Shown: positions 17,860 to 26,462, counted from the stretch's first letter. The stretch is DNA of 64,000 nt from Bacillus sp. ISL-45 (GCF_018613195.1 NZ_JAGGQQ010000003.1:1-64000), one strand, 5' to 3'. Numbers and translations are program-made. The notes: generated by a model not told the origin, from the letters alone.

Positions 17860-20220
17860 TTGGGTAAAACAAAACATCCAGGACCACAGAAAAAAGCGGC
17901 AATGCCTGCACCAAAGCACTGGGTAAGTCCGATTCCTTTCGGGCTTGGCAAGGTGAAGCCGAAACATATAAGAGATACCATGAAAACCCTTTGGGACAAT
18001 CGGGATAACTTCGGCTACGCGACCAACATCCTGACCAAAGGAGTATGTGATGGTTGTGCACTAGGTGTATCAGGGTTGCAAGACCAGACTTTGACAGGCC
18101 CGCATATTTGTACGACAAGATTGAATGTCCTCAGGCTGAATACTGCCGGGGCAATAAAGCCGGAGATTCTTCATGCTGATATAGATGAACTAAGAAAATA
18201 TGACAGCACCCAGCTGCGTAAGCTGGGACGTATCCCTTATCCAATGATCCGCAGGAAGGGTGAGCGGAAATTTTCCCGCATTGCCTGGGATGATGCAATG
18301 GATATGATTGCAGAGAAAGCGAAAAAGCTGGACCCAAAACAGTACGCTTTTTACCTGACAAGCCGAGGGATTACCAATGAATCTTACTATGTAGCCGGAA
18401 AAGTCTCCCGCTTTCTTGGTACGAATAATATTGACAATGCAAGCCGGATTTGCCATTCGCCTTCAAAAACAGCTTTAAAACGCTCGATTGGTGTTGGGGC
18501 TTCCACTTCAAATTACCAGGACTGGATTGGTACTGATGTCTTGTTGTTCTGGGGAAGTGTTGCATCGAACAGCTCTCCGGTTTCTTCTAAGTACATGCTG
18601 GAAGCAAAGAAAAAAGGAACAAAAATCATCGTCGTCAATCCGTATAAAGAACCGGCAATGGATGAGTACTGGATTCCTTCAAATCCAGAATCCGCTCTTT
18701 TTGGCACGAAAATTGCGGATGATTTTTACCAGGTCAATATCGGCGGGGACATTGCTTTCATGCATGGAATCATGAAGCACTGGTTTGATATGGAGGAAAT
18801 CAGGCACGGTTCAGCCATTAATCATGAATTTGTTCAAGAGCATGTGAACGGTTTTGAGGAATTGAAAGCGAAGGTTCAGGAGCAAGAATGGGAAGATATT
18901 GTCACATCTTCTGGCATTTCTAAAGAACGCATTATCGAGTTGGCGGAACTGCTCGCTAACAGCAAGAATGCAGTTTATGCCTGGGCACTTGGTTTGACGA
19001 TGCATTCTTTCGCAACAGACAATATTTCACAAGTGGCGAACCTTGCGCTGCTTCGGGGACACCTTGGCCGAAAGTTCGCAGGCCTGATGCCTTTCCGCGG
19101 ACACTCTTCTGTTCAGGGCAGCGGCGAAATGGGTGCTGATCCTTTCGTTCTTCCAGGAGGAGATTTTTATGGTGAAAATATTAAGCGAATTGAGGACCTA
19201 TGGGAATTCGAGCTTCCGATTTGGCAAGGCGATATAGTCGGGGTGACCCTCGAGAATATTTTGCTTCCTGAAGAGCATGAACGCAAAATCAAAATGTATT
19301 ACTTATCTGGAGGTAATTTCCTCGAAACAATGCCAGACCCACACTTTGTGGAAAAAGCATTGTCTGAACTCGAGATTCGTGTCCATCAGGATATCATCCT
19401 GAATACTTCTACCCTTGTTGATGCAAAGGAAGCCGTCATTATCCTCCCTGCGAAGACTCGTTATGAACAGGAAGGCGGCGGAACATCCACTTCAACTGAG
19501 CGAATGGTATATTTCAGCCCGGAAATCGAAGGCAACAAGAATCAGGTTGAAGAAGCTCGCGCTGAGTGGAAAATTTACATTGATTTAGCTAAGCGGGTAA
19601 AGCCTGAAACTGCGCATTTGGTTGATTTTAAAGATGCACAGGAGATACGGAATGAAATCGCACTGGCGAATCCTAATTATGACGGCATACAACATCTTAA
19701 AAAAGCAGGAGATGTGTTCCAGTGGGGCGGAGCCTGGTTATGTGAGGATGGAATCTGCCCTACTTCTGACGGAAAAGGAAATCTGATTTCAGTTGATATC
19801 CCTGAACTAGGTAAAAAGGAAGGACAATTCATCGTTACCTCCCGCCGTGGAAAACAATTCAATTCCATGGTCTACAATGAAGTAGATCCGCTTAACGGCG
19901 CCGGACGCTATGATGTCCTGATGAATGCAGAAGACGGACAGGACCTTAGCATTGCCGAAGGTGAAGGAATTGTTCTATACAACGGCTTCGGCGTCTTCCA
20001 GGGCAGAGCTAAATTCGTAGACATTTCACGGGGTAACGTCCAGGTGCACTTCCCCGAAGGAAACTTCCTGCTGCCAAGAGGCCGCTATGAAAAATATGCC
20101 GGTATTCCGGACTACAACATAACAGTAACCTTGGAAAAAGCTGATCGCTTCAACGCCCGCAAAGACGTCGAACACCATGAAAAACGCGTTGAAGATGATG
20201 AACTTGACGCACCGGCGTAA
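17860..20220 (+). CDS. FdhF-like molybdopterin oxidoreductase alpha subunit
   Basis: 786-aa molybdopterin oxidoreductase of the FdhF/YdeP (Fdh-alpha-like) group. Cys63 and Cys66 in GVCDGCALG are likely Fe-S ligands, and Cys198-His in RICHSPS sits where formate dehydrogenases carry Cys/Sec-His at molybdenum. The C-terminal MopB domain contains GQFIVTSRRGKQFNSM. TTG 17860 is chosen: GGGAG lies 9 nt upstream, and upstream in-frame ATGs run through the terminator and the DUF2294 gene. The predicted activity is formate dehydrogenase or a related oxidation; no electron-transfer subunit is encoded nearby, so the acceptor is unknown. Confidence 0.88.
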   Translation: MGKTKHPGPQKKAAMPAPKHWVSPIPFGLGKVKPKHIRDTMKTLWDNRDNFGYATNILTKGVCDGCALGVSGLQDQTLTGPHICTTRLNVLRLNTAGAIKPEILHADIDELRKYDSTQLRKLGRIPYPMIRRKGERKFSRIAWDDAMDMIAEKAKKLDPKQYAFYLTSRGITNESYYVAGKVSRFLGTNNIDNASRICHSPSKTALKRSIGVGASTSNYQDWIGTDVLLFWGSVASNSSPVSSKYMLEAKKKGTKIIVVNPYKEPAMDEYWIPSNPESALFGTKIADDFYQVNIGGDIAFMHGIMKHWFDMEEIRHGSAINHEFVQEHVNGFEELKAKVQEQEWEDIVTSSGISKERIIELAELLANSKNAVYAWALGLTMHSFATDNISQVANLALLRGHLGRKFAGLMPFRGHSSVQGSGEMGADPFVLPGGDFYGENIKRIEDLWEFELPIWQGDIVGVTLENILLPEEHERKIKMYYLSGGNFLETMPDPHFVEKALSELEIRVHQDIILNTSTLVDAKEAVIILPAKTRYEQEGGGTSTSTERMVYFSPEIEGNKNQVEEARAEWKIYIDLAKRVKPETAHLVDFKDAQEIRNEIALANPNYDGIQHLKKAGDVFQWGGAWLCEDGICPTSDGKGNLISVDIPELGKKEGQFIVTSRRGKQFNSMVYNEVDPLNGAGRYDVLMNAEDGQDLSIAEGEGIVLYNGFGVFQGRAKFVDISRGNVQVHFPEGNFLLPRGRYEKYAGIPDYNITVTLEKADRFNARKDVEHHEKRVEDDELDAPA

Positions 20221-20229
20221 GGATTAATT

Positions 20230-20268
20230 AAACAGCTTGCAGACAATAATGGTCTGCAAGCTGTTTTT
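20230..20268 (+). terminator. Terminator of fdhF-like gene
   Basis: AAACAGCTTGCAGAC and GTCTGCAAGCTGTTT form a perfect 15-bp stem followed by T residues. Confidence 0.92.
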
Positions 20269-20435
20269 ATATAATAATGAAGTTTCTATTGTAGAAGTTT
20301 AGTATTGGATAGTTTAATCTATCGGACACTTTCTCAGCTTTCTGGCTTCGGTATGTCCGTTTACGACATTGTATCATTCTAAATGACATATTCTTAGTTC
20401 TAGTATTTGTATTTATGATTGCATACTTCAGTTTG

Positions 20436-21323
20436 TCAGTTATAGATTAACCGGTTAAGCATTCCACCTGGTGATTCACCATTATTGGTTTTATGAAAAG
20501 GCTTCGTTCCATTAACCGGCCAAACACCTGGATTTGCTGATATAAATTCAATATCAAACCGTTTACCTGAAGGCAGATTGATTGTATCCATCATCCTTTT
20601 CTTTCTCTTGAACGCATCCTCTGCAACAATCGCAAAATCATGTCCGTGAATATGCATAGTATGGGACATGTTCGCATTATTAATGAACCTTACCCTTACC
20701 CGTTCTCCATACTTTGTTGTTAATGGAGATGTATCAGGAAAGGACTTTCCATTGATCGTAAAGAAATTTGGGTTCCTGTTAAAGTTTTTTGGCGTGAACA
20801 ATCCGGGTTCTATCTTGCCAACTGGAGGCTGATCAATTTCCCACTGCTGGATCAGCAGCAGGTAGTCCCGGTGTGGAATTTCAACTTGGTTCTTCGGCAG
20901 TACAACAAATCCCCCAATCAACCCATTACTCTCCTGTAGCGGATTTGATGAATGATAAAAGAAACTTCCGCTTTGCCATGCGATAAATTCATACCTAAAC
21001 GATTTTCCTGGCTCAATAAAAGGAGTAGGCTCTATTTCCGGCATACCATCCATAACATTCGGCTTCGATAAACCGTGAACATGAAGCGCTGTTTTTTCAC
21101 TCAATCGATTTTCCACTTCGATAAAGACCTTATCCCCTTCATTCACTATAATTAAAGGTCCAGGTGAAGAATTATTATACCCAACGATATCTAGAGTAAC
21201 TTCCTTTAAAATTTTCTGCTGCAGGGGGCTCACTGTCAATTTAAAATATCGGCCGCCCGGTACCAGCTTATATTTTGCCTTGTTCAGACCCGGTGCTTGG
21301 AGTATTTCCTCCCAGTGATTCAT
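20436..21323 (-). CDS. Multicopper-oxidase-like protein, C-terminal copper ligands lost
   Basis: 295-aa two-domain cupredoxin protein of the multicopper oxidase superfamily. It keeps LHVHG (first Cu site) and HTMHIHGHDF (third His cluster). Where active enzymes have YHSH it has FFYHSSNP, and where they have the HCHxxxH signature it has WPVNGTKPFHKTNNGESPGGM: the flanking TTNNG..PGGM is conserved but the HCH and type-1 Cys are gone. So it probably cannot assemble the trinuclear/T1 copper sites and may be a structural or binding homologue. No signal peptide. ATG with GGGAGG 7 nt upstream. It is downstream of the DehI-family gene. Confidence 0.82.
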   Translation of the reverse strand: MNHWEEILQAPGLNKAKYKLVPGGRYFKLTVSPLQQKILKEVTLDIVGYNNSSPGPLIIVNEGDKVFIEVENRLSEKTALHVHGLSKPNVMDGMPEIEPTPFIEPGKSFRYEFIAWQSGSFFYHSSNPLQESNGLIGGFVVLPKNQVEIPHRDYLLLIQQWEIDQPPVGKIEPGLFTPKNFNRNPNFFTINGKSFPDTSPLTTKYGERVRVRFINNANMSHTMHIHGHDFAIVAEDAFKRKKRMMDTINLPSGKRFDIEFISANPGVWPVNGTKPFHKTNNGESPGGMLNRLIYN

Positions 21324-21468
21324 TGCATAACCTCCCTAATTGTGCCAATTACACTCCAATATAACTGTATGGTCATATTGGCAACTACATGCAATTTATT
21401 CATTAAGAACTGGGTGGGGTTCTATAGTGCTATTGAAAAAAGATATTCGTGGAGAAAGAAAAAAAAGC

Positions 21469-22299
21469 CTAACGGATCATTTGCCTAAATACCTCCATTT
21501 CAATAATCAGACCTGGAAGCAGATCCTGAAACATGGAGACGATTCCCAGTATTCCTGCAATATCCCTTGGATAATAGTATTGGGCAAGATCATTTGTACT
21601 AAAAGATATTGGAAACCTCATGGAGTTATGGACAGATTCAATCGATTTTGTTTTAATTCTTTCTTTTAATAATGTATATTCTTTTGAACCAATATAAGGC
21701 TTCAGTGCATTCCAGCCAATGGACAAGAACTGAGGGTAATTTGCTAAAGCGCGGTAATCACTGGCAGCATCGTAGGCATGATGCTGTTTAATAATATCAA
21801 GAAGCAAAGACTGGACTTGAGGAGCTGCTTTTTCAATCTTAACCATCCTTATTTTAGGGAGCCCAGGAATAATTCCTGGTTGTATAAATCCACTGCTCAT
21901 CCCAACCCCTTCAATCGGTCTGCTGCCCAAGCTTTCTGACCAGGCACTCGCGATTAGCAGTAATTTAGGGTTTACATAATTGAACGTAAAAATAATCTTT
22001 CTGATTTTTTGGATAGTCTCATCATCATAGATTTTCCTCCAATCAACTGAAGGTAACTTCAAAGAAACATCAGGGTACCTGATTTCATGTGCAGCCTCTT
22101 CCATCTCAACGGTCAGCATATTAGGCCGAACCTGCTGCCAGGCGATACCAAGAAAGTCCTCATAAAATGCTAGTGTTCTAAAAATAAAATTAACCACTGG
22201 CACTTTCAGGACATGCTGAATATCCTGGTACACAGTCGCTAAATAACCCTGTGCTTCATGTTCAAATATCTCCGGCAGACCGAACTCATGTCCAGACAA
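21469..22299 (-). CDS. DehI-family (halocarboxylic acid dehalogenase-like) protein
   Basis: 276-aa all-helical protein whose two halves each carry a related pattern (an ATVYQDIQ...VPVVNFIFRTLA stretch near residues 18-45 and PQVQSLLLDIIKQHHAY near 165), as in the duplicated DehI 2-haloacid dehalogenase fold. It is unlikely that dehalogenation is proven by this alone; many Bacillus members are uncharacterised. Start is TTG 22299 with AGGAGG 8 nt upstream. The dead multicopper-oxidase-like gene follows 145 nt downstream on the same strand. Confidence 0.7.
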   Translation of the reverse strand: MSGHEFGLPEIFEHEAQGYLATVYQDIQHVLKVPVVNFIFRTLAFYEDFLGIAWQQVRPNMLTVEMEEAAHEIRYPDVSLKLPSVDWRKIYDDETIQKIRKIIFTFNYVNPKLLLIASAWSESLGSRPIEGVGMSSGFIQPGIIPGLPKIRMVKIEKAAPQVQSLLLDIIKQHHAYDAASDYRALANYPQFLSIGWNALKPYIGSKEYTLLKERIKTKSIESVHNSMRFPISFSTNDLAQYYYPRDIAGILGIVSMFQDLLPGLIIEMEVFRQMIR

Positions 22300-22482
22300 T
22301 ATAGATTCCTCCTAATATTAGAATCTTTGATAATATATGCCCTTGCATTTGTTTGAATCCCAATGAATCACTATATCTCCTTTTGCTTGATCCTTGCCGA
22401 ATACAGTCACCAAGTTAAGCTTGTTGATAACAAAAAATAGGGCACCACAAAGATCAATAGCGTCTAAAAAAAACAGGTACCT

Positions 22483-22586
22483 ATATTCAGGGTTTATGTG
22501 ACCCGTTTCCTCTTCTTGGACAGAGACTGGGCACATATTCAGGTTTTATGTGACCTGTTTCCTCCTCTGAATAGAATGGTGCACCA
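22483..22586. repeat. 52-bp tandem repeat A2 (two units)
   Basis: ATATTCAGG begins at 22483 and again at 22535, exactly 52 bp apart, and the following 30 nt (GTTTATGTGACC, GTTTCCTC, TCT) are near-identical in both. The second copy carries CAGGT...ACCTG as a short inverted repeat. The 414-nt gap 22300-22713 holds nothing else that I can support except a terminator. Confidence 0.8.
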
Positions 22587-22633
22587 ATAAGGCTCGTTAC
22601 CCAAAACTGCTTGTCATTAGACTATCGTTTAAA

Positions 22634-22672
22634 CAAAAAAACAGGAAAGGCCAATTTAAATAGCATTTCCTG
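22634..22672 (-). terminator. Terminator of 78-aa His/Arg-rich gene
   Basis: Minus strand CAGGAAA pairs with TTTCCTG and runs into seven T residues. Confidence 0.7.
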
Positions 22673-22713
22673 CAATTATATAGAACATTGAATTTTTCAA
22701 GTCGCTCGTTTTT

Positions 22714-22950
22714 CTAAAGCCACCTTGGCCCTCTGTGTCCTTCATTTCTTCCCTCAACTGAACTGCTCTCATGCTCAATGTGTTTCTCTTCACCCAATTC
22801 ACGACCATGCCTTCTTCTATGACCAAAGAAATCCAAGGGATGCCTTCTTCCCTCATGGTGTTCCCTTGACCTTTCCTGAATGATTTCAACCTCTTTGGCA
22901 TGAATTGTAAGCTTATCTACATGGATAACCTTTCCTTTTTCACGTGACAT
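22714..22950 (-). CDS. Small His/Arg/Glu-rich hypothetical protein
   Basis: 78-aa soluble protein beginning MSREKGKVIHVDKLTIHAKEVEII, with a C-terminal half dominated by His, Arg and Glu (HHEGRRHPLDFFGHRRRHG). GGGAGGGG sits 5 nt before the ATG, which supports this frame over the overlapping one at 22656-22901. I do not recognise a domain. The N-terminal beta-like KVIHVDKLTIHA pattern recurs in small Bacillus proteins of unknown function; the charged tail might bind metal or nucleic acid, which is speculation. Confidence 0.65.
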   Translation of the reverse strand: MSREKGKVIHVDKLTIHAKEVEIIQERSREHHEGRRHPLDFFGHRRRHGRELGEEKHIEHESSSVEGRNEGHRGPRWL

Positions 22951-23033
22951 ATTTTCCCCTCCCGCCTTTATTTATTCTATATTATCCTATTCGGTCTTCC
23001 AGGAAGGGTATAGGCGCTTTTAATTTTATGTTT

Positions 23034-23292
23034 CAGTGCCCGAAGGAGCGGCACCCAGCATGAAAGGGAACGGAAAAAGCGTGGCAGTGCCCGAAGGAGT
23101 GACTCCCCAGCCTGAAAGGGAACGGAAAAGGCGTGTCAGTGCCCGAAGGAGTGACTCCCCAGCCTGAAAGGGAACGGAAAAGGTGTTTCAGTGCCAAAAG
23201 GAGCGGCACCCCAGCATGAAAGGGAACGGAAAAGGCGTGTCAGTGCCCGAAGGAGCGGCATCCGAGCCTGAAAGGGAACGGAAAAGGTTCTT
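23034..23292. repeat. 52-bp tandem repeat array A3 (five units)
   Basis: CAGTGCC starts at 23034, 23085, 23137, 23189 and 23241: spacings 51, 52, 52, 52, the first unit lacking one C. Units contain GTGCCCGAAGGAGC-GGCAC or the variant GGAGTGACTCC, both short inverted repeats, then CTGAAAGGGAACGGAAAAGG. It fills most of the 437-nt gap between the 78-aa gene and htrA. Function unknown. Confidence 0.93.
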
Positions 23293-23323
23293 CTCCATTA
23301 ACCAGAAAAAGCGCCATATAAAA

Positions 23324-23369
23324 ATTGCACCTCCATTGTTTGTTTTGTTTCTAACAATGGAGGTGCAAT
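23324..23369. terminator. Terminator downstream of htrA
   Basis: ATTGCACCTCCATTGTT and AACAATGGAGGTGCAAT form a perfect 17-bp stem 18 nt beyond the htrA stop. Confidence 0.85.
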
Positions 23370-23387
23370 TCTAAACGTTATTTTAGA

Positions 23388-24560
23388 TTAATTACTTTGT
23401 GACAAATCTTCGACTAGAGTCAATGTTGCAGCTTCTTCATTTCCATCCCTGAAAAAAGTCACTGCAACTTCATCTCCAATTTCTTTCTCGGTATATAAGT
23501 ATTTACGAAGTTCTCCTGCAGTATTTACTTCTGTATCATCCAGTTTTGTGATGACATCGTATTCCTTTAACCCAGCTCTTCCTGCTGGTGATGTCGGAAC
23601 TACTTCCTTGACGACAATTCCATTTTCCACACCCTCTGGCAGGTTCAACGTCTCACTGTAATATTGTGATGGGATGTCGGCCAGGGAAATTGGGACAATT
23701 CCAATATAAGGCCTCAGCACTTCTCCGTGTTCTTCGAGATCTTTTAAAATTGGCAAAGCCACATCAACTGGTATTGCAAAACCGATTCCTTCAACAGCTT
23801 CCTGGGCAATTTTTGATGAATTGATGCCAATCAATTCGCCCTGGATATTAATCAATGCGCCGCCGCTGTTACCTGGATTAATTGACGCATCTGTTTGGAC
23901 TACTTCTGACTGCCAATCAATACTTCCATCCTGATCTATATCGACCGGCATCACCCGATCGGGTGCGCTGATCACACCGGCTGTAATAGTACCGTGCAAA
24001 AAGCCCAAGGGATTTCCAATAGCAATTGCAGTTTCTCCTGGCTCCAGTTTTTCCGACTTGCCAAGTTCAATAACATCTTTAATCTCATCGCCATTTACCT
24101 CCAATACTGCAAGGTCAAGCAATGGGTCAGAGCCTAGGAGTTTTGCAGGCAGCTTCTTTTCGTTTCCAAGACTAATTTCAATCTGGCTTGCTCCAGAAAC
24201 AACATGGTGATTGGTTACTACATATGCTTTGCTATCCTCTTTTTTGTAAATAACTCCAGAACCAGAACCAGCTTTTTGCGGCTCGGTTCCTTCCCACATA
24301 CTTCCGCCTTCGTATTTCACTACGCTGACAACCGTATCCATACTTTTGTCTACTGCTTCCTTTATAGTGGGATTCTCTTCGCCCTCATCAGCACTGACTT
24401 TTGCAGTAAACTTTCCCTCTGAATCATTCTTGGCTGTAGACACTAAATCTTTTTCAGACGAAAACGGGCCAAGCAAGAATATAAGAATAGCTCCTACAAC
24501 TAAACCAGCAATGCCAGTCAAAATCAATGATCTAAAATTACTTTTTTTACGGTTATCCAT
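23388..24560 (-). CDS. HtrA-type membrane-anchored serine protease with PDZ domain
   Basis: 390-aa S1C protease: cytoplasmic N-terminus, one TM helix (about 12-31), protease domain with catalytic His119 (VTNHHV), Asp149 (DLAVL) and Ser232 (NPGNSGGAL), and a PDZ domain from about residue 285. Architecture and length match B. subtilis HtrA/HtrB/HtrC(YyxA), which clear misfolded proteins at the outer face of the membrane. Which paralogue this is cannot be decided from sequence. Start ATG begins MDNRKKSNF. B. subtilis htrA and htrB are under CssRS control; I found no clear operator here. Confidence 0.93.
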   Translation of the reverse strand: MDNRKKSNFRSLILTGIAGLVVGAILIFLLGPFSSEKDLVSTAKNDSEGKFTAKVSADEGEENPTIKEAVDKSMDTVVSVVKYEGGSMWEGTEPQKAGSGSGVIYKKEDSKAYVVTNHHVVSGASQIEISLGNEKKLPAKLLGSDPLLDLAVLEVNGDEIKDVIELGKSEKLEPGETAIAIGNPLGFLHGTITAGVISAPDRVMPVDIDQDGSIDWQSEVVQTDASINPGNSGGALINIQGELIGINSSKIAQEAVEGIGFAIPVDVALPILKDLEEHGEVLRPYIGIVPISLADIPSQYYSETLNLPEGVENGIVVKEVVPTSPAGRAGLKEYDVITKLDDTEVNTAGELRKYLYTEKEIGDEVAVTFFRDGNEEAATLTLVEDLSQSN

Positions 24561-24663
24561 TTTTCACCTGTCCTTTCCAGCTTATAAGTTGGTTAAGTTG
24601 TCTATTTGTGTAAAAAGTTGAAAATAATAAGGAAATGTGTAATATTTTTCAACTTATATGTTC

Positions 24664-24688
24664 GTTTAGGTTACTTGGCCATGGGTAA
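24664..24688 (+). promoter_or_regulatory. Candidate sigma-B promoter of M50-type gene
   Basis: GTTTAG, 13 nt, GGGTAA: two mismatches from the sigma-B consensus GTTTAA-N12-14-GGGTAT, about 50 nt before the gene. Confidence 0.4.
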
Positions 24689-24739
24689 AATCTGTACATT
24701 GATTATAAAAAACATTCTTAAGATAGGAGGTCTCTAATC

Positions 24740-25219
24740 ATGTTCGGCTTTTCAGACTTCATTGGCTTTCTTCTGGCACTGTTATTTATTTATCCAGTAG
24801 TTTCACTAATTCATGAGTTAGGGCATTCCTTCTTCGCATGGATATTTGGAGGGAAATTCAGTTTCTCCCTAGGGCGCGGAAAAAGAATTTTCAAAAAAGG
24901 ACCCTTCAGTTTAAACAGCATGTATTTTTTGGACGCTTTTAGTGAGTATGAGCACCTTAAATGGAATAATCGGTTAACTCATTTCCTTGTCCATGCAGGT
25001 GGAATCATTTTTAATCTTGGATCAGTTCTGGTGCTTAACATCCTCATCTCACAGGGCTTTTTAGAACCTCATACTATATTTGTCCGCTATTCCTATTTTT
25101 CTGTCTGGCTGGCAACCTTTTCATTGGTTCCAGTCGATTACGGAAATGGCAATTATAGTGACGGGCTGGCCATTTACCATGTCCTGCGTTATAAAAAGTG
25201 GCCAAAGCTTACCGGATGA
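24740..25219 (+). CDS. M50-type membrane metalloprotease-like protein
   Basis: 159-aa protein with about four TM segments and the zinc motif HELGH (His25, Glu26, His29) inside the first helix, as in site-2 protease relatives. The second conserved region has NGNYSDG where S2P enzymes have (N/L)DG, retaining the Asp that could be the third zinc ligand. It is shorter than SpoIVFB or RseP and lacks PDZ or CBS domains. Substrate unknown. GGAGG lies 10 nt before the ATG; terminator follows. Confidence 0.8.
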   Translation: MFGFSDFIGFLLALLFIYPVVSLIHELGHSFFAWIFGGKFSFSLGRGKRIFKKGPFSLNSMYFLDAFSEYEHLKWNNRLTHFLVHAGGIIFNLGSVLVLNILISQGFLEPHTIFVRYSYFSVWLATFSLVPVDYGNGNYSDGLAIYHVLRYKKWPKLTG

Positions 25220-25234
25220 CTTCTCTTCATTAGC

Positions 25235-25265
25235 AGCACCTGTTCTACTGGAACAGGTGCTTTTT
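25235..25265 (+). terminator. Terminator of M50-type gene
   Basis: AGCACCTGTTC and GAACAGGTGCT pair across TACTG and run into T residues. Confidence 0.85.
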
Positions 25266-25299
25266 GTGACCTTCATGCAAAACCATTTATCACCCATAA

Positions 25300-25334
25300 A
25301 AAAGAGGCATTCCTATCCAAAGGAATGCCTCTTG
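25300..25334 (-). terminator. Terminator of general stress protein gene
   Basis: AAGAGGCATTCC and GGAATGCCTCTT form a 12-bp stem; the minus strand continues into TTTTT. Confidence 0.85.
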
Positions 25335-25343
25335 CCCTCCAGC

Positions 25344-25886
25344 TTAGGAAGTCACATACATATCAGTGTTTAATGAATTAGAGTCTCTAAAAGTGGTATG
25401 GATTTCCTCTCTTCTTTCCTCCTCCACTTCGACTAACACCAGGATATTACCTTCCTTCAAGTATCTCTCATATTCCTTGGCGTCATCTTCCGTTACTCCG
25501 GCGCCTGTCAATGCACCAACAATTCCGCCACCTGTAGCTCCAATGGCTGCACCACTCAAGGTGGTCGCTAGCGGACCAGCGGCAGCAAGGACACCAATCC
25601 CAGGAATTGAAAGCAAGCCAATTTCGGCAATCAGACCAGCGATACCTCCAAGTACTCCACCCGTTCCGGCTCCAATTCCTGCGCCTTTGCCAGCATTTTT
25701 GCCTCGACCAGAATCATTTTCAATAACATCGACATCCGTTTGATTTTCGATGTCGTCGAGTTTATCATCGTCCTTTGCCAAGATCGATAAGTCGTTCGTA
25801 TCAAATCCCATTTCCTTAAGTCTTCTAATTGCACCAATTGCTTCGTCTGAATCCCTAAATACTCCACCTACGATTGTCTTTTCCAT
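25344..25886 (-). CDS. General stress protein, GsiB/YflT-17M-like with glycine-zipper core
   Basis: 180-aa protein with an N-terminal ferredoxin-like domain (VGGVFRDSDEAIGAIRRLKEMGF) related to general stress protein 17M/YflT, a glycine-rich hydrophobic middle (about 63-135) that looks like a membrane-associating glycine zipper, and a C-terminal KEGNILVLVEVEEER domain. Proteins of this layout are usually sigma-B or cold/stress induced, but I could not read a convincing sigma-B promoter. Start ATG with GGAGGT upstream. Molecular function is unknown. Confidence 0.78.
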   Translation of the reverse strand: MEKTIVGGVFRDSDEAIGAIRRLKEMGFDTNDLSILAKDDDKLDDIENQTDVDVIENDSGRGKNAGKGAGIGAGTGGVLGGIAGLIAEIGLLSIPGIGVLAAAGPLATTLSGAAIGATGGGIVGALTGAGVTEDDAKEYERYLKEGNILVLVEVEEERREEIHTTFRDSNSLNTDMYVTS

Positions 25887-26135
25887 TGACTATTACCTCC
25901 ATTCTAGTTTTTACACTCTTTTGAGCGTAATGGTTTCTGTTGCGGCATTCATAGTCTCATAGCTGAGATTCTCTAAACTAAGATATATATGCCAATACAA
26001 CTATTTACCATTTAACATATTGTGTGATTTTGCCTACATAGAACTATTACCCGTCACATTTTTGCATAAACATAGAGTTCTTCACCAAAAAAATTCGAAA
26101 GAGAAAAGATGGCCTAAAAGCCATCTTTTTTCTTT

Positions 26136-26288
26136 CTATTTACCTTTGTTTCCGTTTTCTTCTCTGTACTTATTTTCAGCCTTTACTGCTCGAGAGAATT
26201 CCTTTGCGTAAAGCACTTCCTGAGTATCAGTCAAACCATTGTTCTGTTCCGTATTCAACCCTTTGTTGGGAGCATTTTTTTTATTCAT
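26136..26288 (-). CDS. 50-aa YfhE-like small protein
   Basis: ORF MNKKNAPNKGLNTEQNNG... (50 aa) with AGGAGGGA placed 7 nt before the ATG. It contains LTDTQEVLYAKEF, which resembles the conserved core of YfhE-family small Bacillus proteins. It is highly charged, with no TM segment. A role in the spore or stress is possible but not established. Transcribed away from the membrane-protein gene at 26463. Confidence 0.7.
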   Translation of the reverse strand: MNKKNAPNKGLNTEQNNGLTDTQEVLYAKEFSRAVKAENKYREENGNKGK

Positions 26289-26462
26289 TACTTATCCCTC
26301 CTGAGATCGAATTTAGATGTTATCCATCTACTATCTTTGTACCCTGTGAATGCAGCAGTAAACGAAACCGATAGAAATGGTAACATTTCCAAGGAGATAT
26401 TCCTAATAACATAGTAATGGTTTGTCCTTGCCTTTCATATGATGGTGAAAAGGAGGCTTGCG

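Noticed and set aside
22318-22536. 72-aa open frame upstream of the DehI gene
   Set aside because: Crosses the 52-bp repeat A2, has no ribosome site at its ATG; the C-terminal part might be an old gene fragment but cannot be supported.
22656-22901. 81-aa frame overlapping the His/Arg-rich gene
   Set aside because: The other frame has a strong GGGAGGGG site 5 nt before its ATG; this one does not.
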